DNA of 6,480 nucleotides from a bacterium (GTDB lineage: Bacteria > Chloroflexota > Dormibacteria > UBA8260 > Bog-877). Location: contig JAJYWT010000038.1 of NCBI GenBank assembly GCA_021791345.1, forward strand, positions 1-6,480, given 5' to 3'. The stretch's first letter is position 1, and every line of letters starts with the position of its first letter. Below are positions 1 to 5,446 of this stretch, piece by piece. The position numbers and the translations under genes were made by a program. The notes beneath the pieces were generated by a model. The model was not told the DNA's origin, ran no database searches, and saw nothing but the letters and a program-made list of their open reading frames with translations.

Positions 1-298
1 GCTGATCTATCTCGCGGCCGCCTTGGCTCGCGAGCTGGCAGAGGACCAGATCCGGGTCAACACTGTGAGCCCCGGGTCCATATGGTTCCCCGGCGGAGGC
101 TGGGACAACTACCGGAGGGCCAACCCGGCGGGCTACGACGAGTTCGTGAGGCGAGACCTTCCCTGGGGGCGGTTGGGATCGCCGGAGGAGGTTGCCAGCG
201 TGGTGGCGTTCCTCCTCAGCCCAGTCTCGTCCTGGGTCAACGGAGCCAACGTGGCCGTGGACGGAGGCCAAGGCCGGCCGAGCGCGGGGTGCTGGTAG
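1..298 (+). CDS. Short-chain dehydrogenase/reductase (SDR), C-terminal part, 5' end outside window
   Basis: The frame is open from base 2 and ends at TAG 296-298, giving the last 98 residues. It matches the C-terminal half of a classical SDR, an NAD(P)-dependent cytosolic oxidoreductase with a Rossmann fold. Visible are the helix that follows the catalytic YxxxK (LAAALARELAEDQ), the IRVNTVSPGSI strand-turn that is nearly invariant after it, the PWGRLGSPEEVA segment, the FLLSP helix and the closing strand VNGANVAVDGG. The catalytic Ser-Tyr-Lys and the N-terminal TGxxxGxG lie upstream of base 1. The insert GSIWFPGGGWDNY between the PG motif and the GR motif is the substrate-lid region, so the substrate cannot be inferred. 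A TTG at 23 is internal to a conserved helix and is not the start. 3-oxoacyl-ACP reductase-like enzymes are the closest general match. Confidence 0.93.
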   Translation, partial: LIYLAAALARELAEDQIRVNTVSPGSIWFPGGGWDNYRRANPAGYDEFVRRDLPWGRLGSPEEVASVVAFLLSPVSSWVNGANVAVDGGQGRPSAGCW

Positions 299-527
299 AG
301 GACCTGCTCCTCCCCAGCTCCCGCAGGTGCCCGCATGGCGGACCTAGGGTGAAGAGTGCACGGGATGTGTAGTCAGTTGGGGCTCATCGTGGGCGCGTCT
401 TTGTAGCACCACAAACCAGGCGGGCGGGGGTACGGACGGCGAGGTGGCGGCCGGCGATCTTGTGGATGGTCATCACGGGCTTCACTCACATTCTGTGCTG
501 GGGGAGGCGATGTCACCGTCGAGTCCA

Positions 528-1007
528 TCACGAGCTGGCGCCCGCGGCAGGAGGAGCAGGTAGGGAGAGAGGAGGAGTTGGAACGTCGACGACGTAGAAG
601 TTGGCGATTTTGTGCGCCTCGTGGGTGTCGATGGCAGCGCGGGCGTGGTAGGGACCGGCCTTGGGGAACGTCATCGTGATCGGTAGCGCTATCAAGGCGC
701 GCTGCTCCATGCCACGAGGCGCCTGTGGGGGGCGACCCACCACAACCTGGGCTTGGACTTGGACAAGGGGGGCGTTGTTGTCGTCCTCGATCGCAAGCCG
801 GATTCCCAGCGGCTCATTGGTGTCGGTCCAGTCGACCAAGAAGCCTGCGGCAAGGGCGAACTGCGACGGTGGCGTTGGGTGTGCGGTCGACCCAGTAGAA
901 GTCGGGCGCCTGATTGAGGTCAGCCCGCCCCCAAGCAGGTACAGCTTGCCATCGGGCGCGGCCTGAGCGGCGTCGCAGAGGATGAGGAAGTCAACTTCGG
1001 TGGCCAT
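528..1007 (-). CDS. DUF6941-like protein of unknown function
   Basis: The 159-aa product starts at ATG 1007 and stops at TGA 530-528. It opens with TEVDFLILCDAAQAAPDGKL (residues 3-22) followed by YLLGGGLTSI, the pattern I associate with the DUF6941 family: a short strand, 'LCDxA', then 'GKLxxLGG'. The middle (about 48-125) alternates hydrophobic strands typical of a beta-sandwich, including LGIRLAIEDDNN and a late FPKAGPYHARAAID strand pair that resembles 'fpxxGxYxfxixvDG' in the family. The last 20 residues are Pro/Ala-rich and probably disordered. There is no signal peptide or membrane segment, so it is likely cytosolic. No enzymatic motif is visible and the function is unknown. The gene is divergent from the toxin gene at 1070, with only 62 bp between starts, so the two may share control. 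The Shine-Dalgarno is weak (GGGG about 8 nt upstream). The family call is from memory of the pattern, not a search. Confidence 0.75.
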   Translation of the reverse strand: MATEVDFLILCDAAQAAPDGKLYLLGGGLTSIRRPTSTGSTAHPTPPSQFALAAGFLVDWTDTNEPLGIRLAIEDDNNAPLVQVQAQVVVGRPPQAPRGMEQRALIALPITMTFPKAGPYHARAAIDTHEAHKIANFYVVDVPTPPLSLPAPPAAGASS

Positions 1008-1034
1008 CGTGAGTACCCCGTTGTATGCTAGGGC

Positions 1035-1050
1035 GACTACGTGCGTAGTC
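1035..1050. promoter_or_regulatory. 16-bp inverted repeat, candidate operator of the toxin-antitoxin module
   Basis: GACTACG-TG-CGTAGTC has two perfectly complementary 7-bp arms around a 2-bp centre. It sits in the 62-bp gap between the divergent starts at 1007 (-) and 1070 (+). A possible -10 (TATGCT, 1024-1029) lies just to its left for the + strand, so the repeat would cover the transcription start. On the - strand a weak TAGACT-N16-TAGCAT pair would bracket it. Ribbon-helix-helix antitoxins typically bind short palindromes in their own promoter, so this is a natural autoregulatory site. The repeat is observed; the operator role is inferred. Confidence 0.5.
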
Positions 1051-1069
1051 TATCACTGGCGGCCTGGTC

Positions 1070-1342
1070 GTGCGGATCTCTGAATTCGAGTGGGATGATG
1101 ACAACCTGTCACACCTGGGGCGAAGGAGCATCGAGCCGGAGGATTGCGATGCTATGCTCAGAGTCCGTATTACAGTAGTGGGGAACAAGGGAAGCCGGGC
1201 AGGAACATATAGATTCATCGGACGGGGCCGCGGGGGCGCATTTCTGACCCTGGTGGTGGCAGCCACTGGTGACCCATCGCGGTGGCGGCCAGTAACCGGG
1301 TGGCCGAGCACGGAGGAGGAACGGAAGCGATATGGAGAGTGA
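1070..1342 (+). CDS. BrnT-like type II toxin
   Basis: The 90-aa product starts at GTG 1070 (in-frame stop at 1046, no ATG available) and ends at TGA 1340-1342. The opening FEWDDDNLSHLGRRSIEPED matches the BrnT/DUF4258-like small toxin pattern 'FEWDxxNxxHlxrHgVxPeEv'. It is followed by a short helix, then a beta-hairpin core (AGTYRFIGRGRGGAFLTLVV, about 45-63) and the C-terminal WRPVTGWPSTEEERKRY, equivalent to the family's 'RvItARdMtxkERrxY' end. BrnT proteins are RelE-fold ribonucleases that inhibit growth by cleaving RNA. Here the usual 'AR' after the VT is replaced by 'GW', so activity is uncertain. The antitoxin gene overlaps the last 11 bp, in the toxin-first order typical of brnTA. Stretches such as 1170-1225 are visibly more AT-rich than the surroundings, consistent with acquisition. 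No good Shine-Dalgarno precedes the GTG. Confidence 0.75.
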   Translation: MRISEFEWDDDNLSHLGRRSIEPEDCDAMLRVRITVVGNKGSRAGTYRFIGRGRGGAFLTLVVAATGDPSRWRPVTGWPSTEEERKRYGE

Positions 1343-1652
1343 GAAAGAAACGGACGGGGAAGTCGTGGCGCCCACTCCCAGCGGGATGACGGTGTTCTCA
1401 ACACGGTTGCCTGCGGAGGAACTGGGTGAACTTCGTCGAGAGGCGGCACGAAGGGGTCTGGCGGTGTCTGAGTTGATCCGGACCGCGGTTCGCGGATATC
1501 TGAGTTCGCCGCCGGTGCTTATTGCGATCTCAGCCACTGCGGAGCCCGGTGTCGGCCTGCAGGTGATCACCAGTACCCCCGGTTGGGAGGGTGGACGCGG
1601 GACCCGCTCCGAGAACGATCTCCCCGCCCGCCTCACCAGCGCCGCCTCCTGA
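1332..1652 (+). CDS. Ribbon-helix-helix (CopG/BrnA-type) antitoxin
   Basis: The 106-aa product starts at ATG 1332, overlapping the toxin end by 11 bp, and stops at TGA 1650-1652. GGAGGA (1315-1320) and GGAAG (1323-1327) lie upstream within the toxin gene. Residues 19-58 form a ribbon-helix-helix domain: strand MTVFSTRLP, helix AEELGELRREAARRG, then LAVSELIRTAVRGYL. This is the arrangement of CopG/Arc-type DNA-binding dimers. The C-terminal 48 residues (PVLIAISATAEPGVGLQVIT onward) are unlike the DNA-binding part and would be the toxin-binding and neutralising segment. By family behaviour it should sequester the BrnT-like toxin and repress the shared promoter, possibly through the palindrome at 1035-1050. 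An internal ATG at 1386 could give a shorter form starting directly at the RHH strand, but it lacks a clear ribosome site. Confidence 0.75.
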   Translation: MESEKETDGEVVAPTPSGMTVFSTRLPAEELGELRREAARRGLAVSELIRTAVRGYLSSPPVLIAISATAEPGVGLQVITSTPGWEGGRGTRSENDLPARLTSAAS

Positions 1653-1819
1653 CCGGCCAGACGCCGCGCACGTCCCCGGCCGTCGCTCTCGCCCCGGACC
1701 CGGGGCAGCCCTCACCGGCGAGGCAGGAGGTGGTCGCGTAAGTCTCGACAGTTCATGAGCGCCGTGCTGCGGCGCCATGCACCGGTCCCCTGGGGAGGGT
1801 GGGCGCCCCGGCCGCCCCC

Positions 1820-1850
1820 GGTGTTGCCGCGCCCTGTGCCCGCGGCCACC
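1820..1850 (-). terminator. Strong hairpin just downstream of the methyltransferase gene, candidate terminator
   Basis: On the - strand, starting 5 nt after the TGA at 1855, GGTG-GCCGCG pairs with CGCGGC-(AA)-CACC: a 10-bp GC-rich stem with an AA bulge and a 9-nt loop (1832-1840). No U-tract follows, so it is not a canonical intrinsic terminator, but such U-less hairpins are common at gene ends in high-GC bacteria. It lies in a 202-bp gap between convergent genes and could serve either direction. A second, smaller perfect hairpin (GCCCCG-GACC-CGGGGC, 1691-1706) lies 38 nt after the antitoxin stop. Confidence 0.4.
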
Positions 1851-1854
1851 GAGG

Positions 1855-2487
1855 TCAGAACAGGTAGGGGATGAGTCGCTTCCTCCTGGAGACGTACTCC
1901 AGGTAGGAGGGGCCGAAGCGCCGCTGGAGCGCTCTCTCCTCCAGGGTGATCCTCCACCCGTATGCGGAAAGGGGCAGGGCGAGGAGTCCCAGCGCGGGAA
2001 GGTCGGCGCAGCAGAGCAGGCAGCCCGCCACCGTCAGCAGTGCCCCGGTGTAGGCGGGGTGCCGCAGTAGTCGGTAGGGACCGGTGGCGACCAGCACCTG
2101 GTCGGGATAGGTGGTCACCCGCACCGTGAAGTGGTGGCCCAGCTCGCGGACTGCCCACCACCGCAGCGCCAGGCCGAGCCCCATCACCAGCCCGCCTGCC
2201 GTCACCAGGAGGGAATCCGGGTCCGAGATCCTCCCCGGCGCGACCCACGTCGACAGGGCCAGCCCGCCCCCGACAGCGGCCCAGGTCCCCACGACCAGCG
2301 CCGGCATCGAGTGGCGGTCCGCTCCCCGCCCAACCGCCGAGCCGCCACCCCCGCGGCTCCGCTGGAGCCAGACCTCGGAGCCGATCCACAGGGCCATGAG
2401 CGCCCAGAACCAGACGGCCGCCGCCCCCGGGTTGAACAGGGGGGAGCCGCCCGCCGCCACGGCCCCCACCGGAGGCGCCGTGCTCAC
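1855..2487 (-). CDS. Isoprenylcysteine carboxyl methyltransferase (ICMT)-family membrane protein
   Basis: The 210-aa integral membrane protein starts at GTG 2487, whose GTGA overlaps the TGA of the upstream glycosidase (2484-2486). This 4-bp overlap signals translational coupling and decides the start; the longer frame to 2565 would run 78 bp further into the upstream gene with no membrane character. Hydrophobic segments lie at about 21-40, 62-83, 93-113 and a long stretch at 145-175. The C-terminal half carries the ICMT/PEMT-type signature: ELGHHFTVRV, GPYRLLRHPAYTG (136-148), E183-E184 and FGPSYLEY (191-198) before LIP. These residues form the S-adenosylmethionine pocket in the family. Members methylate lipids, isoprenoids or small thiol or carboxyl groups at the membrane; bacterial substrates are mostly unknown. 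It is last in the cupin/deacetylase/glycosidase block, suggesting methylation of the same lipid-linked or exported product. Confidence 0.88.
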   Translation of the reverse strand: MSTAPPVGAVAAGGSPLFNPGAAAVWFWALMALWIGSEVWLQRSRGGGGSAVGRGADRHSMPALVVGTWAAVGGGLALSTWVAPGRISDPDSLLVTAGGLVMGLGLALRWWAVRELGHHFTVRVTTYPDQVLVATGPYRLLRHPAYTGALLTVAGCLLCCADLPALGLLALPLSAYGWRITLEERALQRRFGPSYLEYVSRRKRLIPYLF

Positions 2488-3623
2488 GCTTCCGCCAGCA
2501 CCCGGTCGATGGCGCCGAGGTACGAACGGTCGCCGGAGGCCTCCCGCCGCAGCCAGTACTCCCACCCCCAGAAGATGTACGCCGAGACCAGCGGCCCTCC
2601 CCCGGGCGGGCCCAGGGCCCGGTTGTAGTTCAGGATGAGCCGCTCGGGCGGGCAGCTGTAGGGGACCCGGCCGACGGGGTCGGGGGGCACGGGCTCGCCT
2701 TCCCAGGGCTCAGCCTGTCCCTCGGTGACGAGGAGCGGGCGGCCTTTGGCCATTTTTGCCATCCACCTCCACCGGACCCGGTTCCAGGGAAGGGCGTCGC
2801 CGTCGAGGTACAGGGCATGGTCAGCGGTCGAAAAGGTGGCGATCCGGGAGTAGATGTCCAGCCCCACCCAGTCGGCGATCTCCAGGGCAGCCGCCAGCGA
2901 GTCCCCCTCAGCTCGCGTCCGCCATGCCTGGGTGACTCGCCCCAGGGTGGAGAGCGGGACGAAGCCGTTCATCAGGATGGGGCGGCTGGGGTCGAGACCG
3001 CGAACCACCGCCACCTCGGCAGTGACGAACTCCCGCGTCAGCCGCCAGCTGTGCTCCATCCCCAGGGGGTCCACCGCCTCGTTCTCGACCTGCCATGCCC
3101 AGATGCAGCTTCGACCGCGGTAGCGTTCCACCACCTGGCGGACGAAGGTCTGGGCGGCCTCGGCGAGCTCCGGGTGGCTGGAGGTGGTGACCAGGGAGCC
3201 CTCCGGGATCGGCGAGCTGAGCCGATGCGCGGGCACGAACAGCTCGGGGTAACCGAAGGTCTTGACCGCGCCGACCGCCAGCAGGACCCGCTTGCCCGCT
3301 CCCTCCACCAGCTCCAGGGCACGGTCGAGCTCTCTCGGATCGAACACCCCTGGTCGGGGCTCGATCCGGTTCCAGTACGCGCCCAGCCGGACGACGTCGA
3401 AGGGGAGGGCGAGCGCCCGGCGCAGTGCCGGCTCCGGGTCCAGTCCGAACGCCTCCGCCTGAAGCGGGCGGTGCGATATGCCGAGAAGGCAGCTCCCCCG
3501 CGGTCTCACCGACACCTGGCGCCAGCGGTCCGAAGGGGGCTGCTGGCTCCGGCGCCAGCGAAGCTCCGCCAGGAGCGGAGCGGCCAGCACCGAGGAGAGG
3601 CAGAGCCTGCGGCCCCAGCTCAT
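2484..3623 (-). CDS. Clan GH-A-like glycoside hydrolase (cellulase/beta-galactosidase-type TIM barrel)
   Basis: The 379-aa product starts at ATG 3623, 16 nt after the upstream PIG-L stop, and ends at TGA 2486-2484. Residues about 6-21 form a short hydrophobic segment after Arg5-Arg6, followed by RWRR, so it is probably a membrane anchor or uncleaved export signal. There is no lipobox. The barrel begins near residue 47 (LLGISHRP). Visible elements are VVRLGAYWNRIEPRPGVFD (78-95), typical of the first two strands of GH5/GH42-like enzymes, GAVKTFGYPE, and IWAWQVENE (174-182) with Asn181-Glu182 as the acid/base pair. Then come WVGLDIYSR (252-260), LLVTEG with Glu301 as the nucleophile, and the aromatic cluster FWGWEYW (351-357). 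Spacing of the two glutamates fits a retaining GH-A hydrolase. The family cannot be fixed by eye and the substrate is unknown. A conserved 'hypothetical cellulase-like' subgroup with the VKTFGYPE motif seems the closest relative. Coupled to the ICMT-family gene by a GTGA overlap. Confidence 0.85.
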   Translation of the reverse strand: MSWGRRLCLSSVLAAPLLAELRWRRSQQPPSDRWRQVSVRPRGSCLLGISHRPLQAEAFGLDPEPALRRALALPFDVVRLGAYWNRIEPRPGVFDPRELDRALELVEGAGKRVLLAVGAVKTFGYPELFVPAHRLSSPIPEGSLVTTSSHPELAEAAQTFVRQVVERYRGRSCIWAWQVENEAVDPLGMEHSWRLTREFVTAEVAVVRGLDPSRPILMNGFVPLSTLGRVTQAWRTRAEGDSLAAALEIADWVGLDIYSRIATFSTADHALYLDGDALPWNRVRWRWMAKMAKGRPLLVTEGQAEPWEGEPVPPDPVGRVPYSCPPERLILNYNRALGPPGGGPLVSAYIFWGWEYWLRREASGDRSYLGAIDRVLAEA

Positions 3624-3639
3624 CGAAGGGGACCCCGCG

Positions 3640-4323
3640 TCACGGCGCAGGCACCTCGTGGAAGTACTCGAACGGCTGCAGCGCCGCGATGACCCAGCTG
3701 GGCATCAGGCGCGCCGCGCCGGCTCCCAACGCGTGCCGCTGACTCCGGTGGGCCCGCCAGGCGCCCACCTTCGCAGGGAGATAGGGCCAGACCAAGACGG
3801 AGGTCGTGGGGTCGGGGGCTGGTGCGGCGACACCGGGGTCAGGGGGGAGCGCGCCCAGCAGGACCAGAGCCCGCCGGACCCGGCGGGGCAGGGCCACGTA
3901 CCAGAGCCGCGGGGTCGGCGAGGAGTGGGAGCGAACCCACGACACCGCCTCCGAACAGGCCACGTGGTCGGGGTGCCCGTACAGTCCGTCGGGGCCGTAG
4001 GTGAGCATGAGGTCAGGGCACAGGGCCCGCGCCAGGCCCTCGAGCCGAACTCGCAGCTGGTCGCGCTGCCGGGCGAGCTCGCCATCGCCAAGGTGCCACT
4101 GGAGGAGGCGGACGACCCCCAGGCGCGCGGCCGCCTGCCGCATCTCGGCCCGCCTGGTCTCCCCGAGCTCAACCCCGCTCTGGCCCTGGCCGATCCCCCG
4201 CTCGCCGCTGGTGAGCACGACCAGGGTCACCTCGCAATGGAGCGCCCCCAGCCGTCGGAGGGTGCCGCCGCACGCCACCGTCTCGTCATCGGGGTGGGGG
4301 AAGACCGCCAGTACCCGGGCCAC
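3640..4323 (-). CDS. PIG-L/LmbE-family N-deacetylase (likely missing an N-terminal membrane anchor in this call)
   Basis: From GTG 4323 the product is 227 aa, ending at TGA 3642-3640. It has the metal-binding VFPHPDDE motif (His10, Asp12, Asp13) and the second motif YGHPDH (117-120), with GPDGLYGHPDH before it and EYFHEVP at the end. Family members are zinc-dependent enzymes that remove acetyl groups from GlcNAc-type sugars (GlcNAc-PI, mycothiol and bacillithiol precursors, antibiotic intermediates). His10, Asp13 and His117 or His120 would hold the metal and Asp12 would be the base. Start problem: GTG 4323 lies only six residues before the first core strand residues, has no Shine-Dalgarno, and leaves 119 bp to the cupin stop. 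The same frame is open upstream to 4627 and between 4446 and 4324 encodes a transmembrane helix plus RRRERR, but without ATG, GTG or TTG. The true protein is therefore probably about 260-270 aa and membrane-anchored. Second gene of the block. Confidence 0.9.
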   Translation of the reverse strand: MARVLAVFPHPDDETVACGGTLRRLGALHCEVTLVVLTSGERGIGQGQSGVELGETRRAEMRQAAARLGVVRLLQWHLGDGELARQRDQLRVRLEGLARALCPDLMLTYGPDGLYGHPDHVACSEAVSWVRSHSSPTPRLWYVALPRRVRRALVLLGALPPDPGVAAPAPDPTTSVLVWPYLPAKVGAWRAHRSQRHALGAGAARLMPSWVIAALQPFEYFHEVPAP

Positions 4324-4359
4324 CCCGACAAGGCTACGGCGCTCGCGCCGCCGCTGCCT

Positions 4360-4446
4360 CCACCCGAGGAAGATCCCGGCCGACCCCAGAAGGAGACCCG
4401 CGGCCCCGATGCGAGCGGCCCGGGCTCGAACCTCCGCGACCTCTAC
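4360..4446 (-). other. Unannotated N-terminal transmembrane extension of the PIG-L frame, no canonical start codon
   Basis: In frame with the PIG-L gene, codons 4446-4360 read VEVAEVRARAA and then RIGAAGLLLGSAGIFLGW, a well-formed hydrophobic helix. It continues RQRRRERR (to about 4336) and joins VARVLAVFPHPDDE. A helix followed by a basic stop-transfer stretch immediately before HPDDE is a layout I know from membrane-anchored PIG-L proteins. A good GGAGG lies at 4435-4431, but the codons it points to are GCC and CGG. Candidate rare starts are ATC 4410 and CTG 4389, both inside the helix. Alternatives are a -1 frameshift from the cupin tail or a sequence error. The frame content is observed; its translation is inferred. 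Confidence 0.5.
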
Positions 4447-5108
4447 CGCGGCGGCGCCGCCCCATCCGCAGGGGGAAGGAGCGAGGGGTGCCGGGGGGCC
4501 ATGGCTCGGCGGTCGGACAGGACGCGGGCCAGCCAGGTCACCGCCCAGCCGGGAACCATCGGAGCCGCCACCTCCGCTCGGAACTCGCGCATGAAGGAGA
4601 GGCCCTCCAGCACCCAGCGCCAGCGGCTAAACCCCTCCGCCCGTCGGCGCCCCAGCTCAGCTCCAGCCGCCAGCACCTCCTCCATTCTCAGGGCGGGGCA
4701 GGTTTGGACCCGCAGGTGGGCTGGCTCGCCGCCGGAGTTGAGGAAGGAGTGGAAGGTGCCCGCAGGGACCGCCACCGACTCGCCGGGCCCGGCGTAGGTC
4801 ACGCGCAGGCCCCGGCGGAAGCGGACCCGCCCCTTGATGACGGTGAAGGTCTCGACCTGGCGGGGGTGGATGTGCCCCGACGGCACCCGTCCCCCGGGGT
4901 CCAGGAAGAGCTCGAAGGTGAGCCTCTCCCCGCGACTGTCGGCCGCAGTCTCGGTGATCACGATCAGCTCGCCGCTGGTGGGATTGAAGATGGTCCGTCC
5001 CGCCGGAAGTTGCCCAGCACCCCAGCGTCGCGTTGGCGCGACAAGCGGCGTGCTGGGGGAGGCGGGCGCCCGCCCGGTCGGGCTCACGCCTCTCTCGTTC
5101 GTGGCCAC
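4443..5108 (-). CDS. Cupin-domain protein, first gene of the minus-strand block
   Basis: The 221-aa product starts at GTG 5108 (a second GTG at 5087 is a possible start) and stops at TAG 4445-4443. Residues about 62-136 form one cupin beta-barrel. Motif 1 is GHIHPRQVETFTVIKG, with metal ligands His79, His81 and Glu86 and closing Gly93. Motif 2 is GESVAVPAGTFHSFLN, with Gly109, Pro115, Gly117, His120 and Asn124. All four expected metal ligands are present, so it can bind a metal and may be an isomerase, dioxygenase or sugar/ligand-sensing cupin. The N-terminal 30 residues are Pro/Ser/Arg-rich and probably flexible. After the barrel come a helical region (141-176) and an amphipathic stretch VAAPMVPGWAVTWLARVL (180-197) that may associate with the membrane, as in some related small cupins. 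The exact reaction is unknown. Its 5' leader can fold into a large hairpin (5123-5163). Confidence 0.87.
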   Translation of the reverse strand: MATNERGVSPTGRAPASPSTPLVAPTRRWGAGQLPAGRTIFNPTSGELIVITETAADSRGERLTFELFLDPGGRVPSGHIHPRQVETFTVIKGRVRFRRGLRVTYAGPGESVAVPAGTFHSFLNSGGEPAHLRVQTCPALRMEEVLAAGAELGRRRAEGFSRWRWVLEGLSFMREFRAEVAAPMVPGWAVTWLARVLSDRRAMAPRHPSLLPPADGAAPPR

Positions 5109-5122
5109 GTCGAGGGCTGGCT

Positions 5123-5163
5123 CACCCTCCCACCGGGGGGCGCCACGTCCCCGGCGGGAGGTG
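5123..5163 (-). promoter_or_regulatory. Large 5'-leader hairpin upstream of the cupin gene
   Basis: Read on the - strand, CACC-TCCCGCCGGGG (5163-5149) pairs with CCCCGGTGGGA-G-GGTG (5138-5123): 15 base pairs with one bulged base and one G-U pair around a 10-nt loop (5148-5139). It would begin a few nucleotides after a candidate start of transcription and end 14 nt before the GTG at 5108. The purine-rich GGGAGGG of its 3' arm is the only Shine-Dalgarno-like stretch nearby, though about 17 nt from the GTG. It could control translation or stabilise the message. It does not match a riboswitch I recognise. Confidence 0.4.
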
Positions 5164-5171
5164 GAAGGCGC

Positions 5172-5199
5172 TCAATAGGTGGCCCTTGGAGACTGTCGG
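5172..5199 (-). promoter_or_regulatory. Candidate promoter of the cupin operon
   Basis: On the - strand CCGACA (5199-5194) and TATTGA (5177-5172) are separated by 16 bp, resembling -35 and -10 boxes of a housekeeping sigma factor. Transcription would start near 5165, giving a leader of about 57 nt that contains the hairpin. The match is moderate and unsupported by other data. Confidence 0.3.
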
Positions 5200-5446
5200 G
5201 TTCACGCTGGACCCGAGGCTACAGCAACGGCCCTCAGTCCGGTACCGGCGAGGATCCGGCCGCGGGTGGCCCGCCGGCTACGGCCGCTTCGGCGCCCATG
5301 CCCGGCACAGGCACCGGGCACTGGGCCGAGTTCAGCAACACGCTCTCGGCCCTATAGGAGCCGCCGCGGATCGGCCGCGGCACCGGGAGCTGGGCTGGCC
5401 GTTGGAAACGGATCGTGGCGGAAGGCGACCGCGCTGTCGTTGGTGA

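Noticed and set aside
302..328. ACCTGC/GCAGGT inverted repeat just after the SDR gene
   Set aside because: Six-bp stem with a 15-nt loop and no U-tract; too weak to call a terminator.
384..473. Minus-strand mini-frame beginning MTIHKIAGRH, faintly recalling the start of TrwC-type relaxases
   Set aside because: Only 29 codons, similarity limited to four or five residues, no continuation in any frame; probably chance.
1712..2389. Minus-strand open frame of 225 codons overlapping the methyltransferase
   Set aside because: Alternate frame of the ICMT-family gene; Gly/Arg/Pro-rich without membrane segments or motifs.
2488..2565. Longer start of the ICMT-family protein at 2565
   Set aside because: It would overlap the glycosidase by over 80 bp and adds only Arg/Pro-rich sequence; the GTG at 2487 with a GTGA overlap is better.
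2817..3692. Plus-strand open frame of 291 codons opposite the glycosidase
   Set aside because: Low-complexity antisense shadow; the minus-strand frame has catalytic motifs and tight gene spacing.
3478..4797. Long plus-strand open frame of 439 codons
   Set aside because: It is antisense to the glycosidase, PIG-L and cupin genes; its composition is Pro/Arg/Gly/Ala-rich with no domain, the usual codon-bias shadow in high-GC DNA.
4488..5357. Plus-strand open frame of 289 codons across cupin and intergenic region
   Set aside because: Antisense to a clear cupin with both cupin motifs; no recognisable protein features.
5250..5380. Two GGATC(C)GGCCGCGG repeats and CCGCGG pairs spaced 11 bp
   Set aside because: Short GC-only repeats are expected at this base composition; no further copies or array structure seen.
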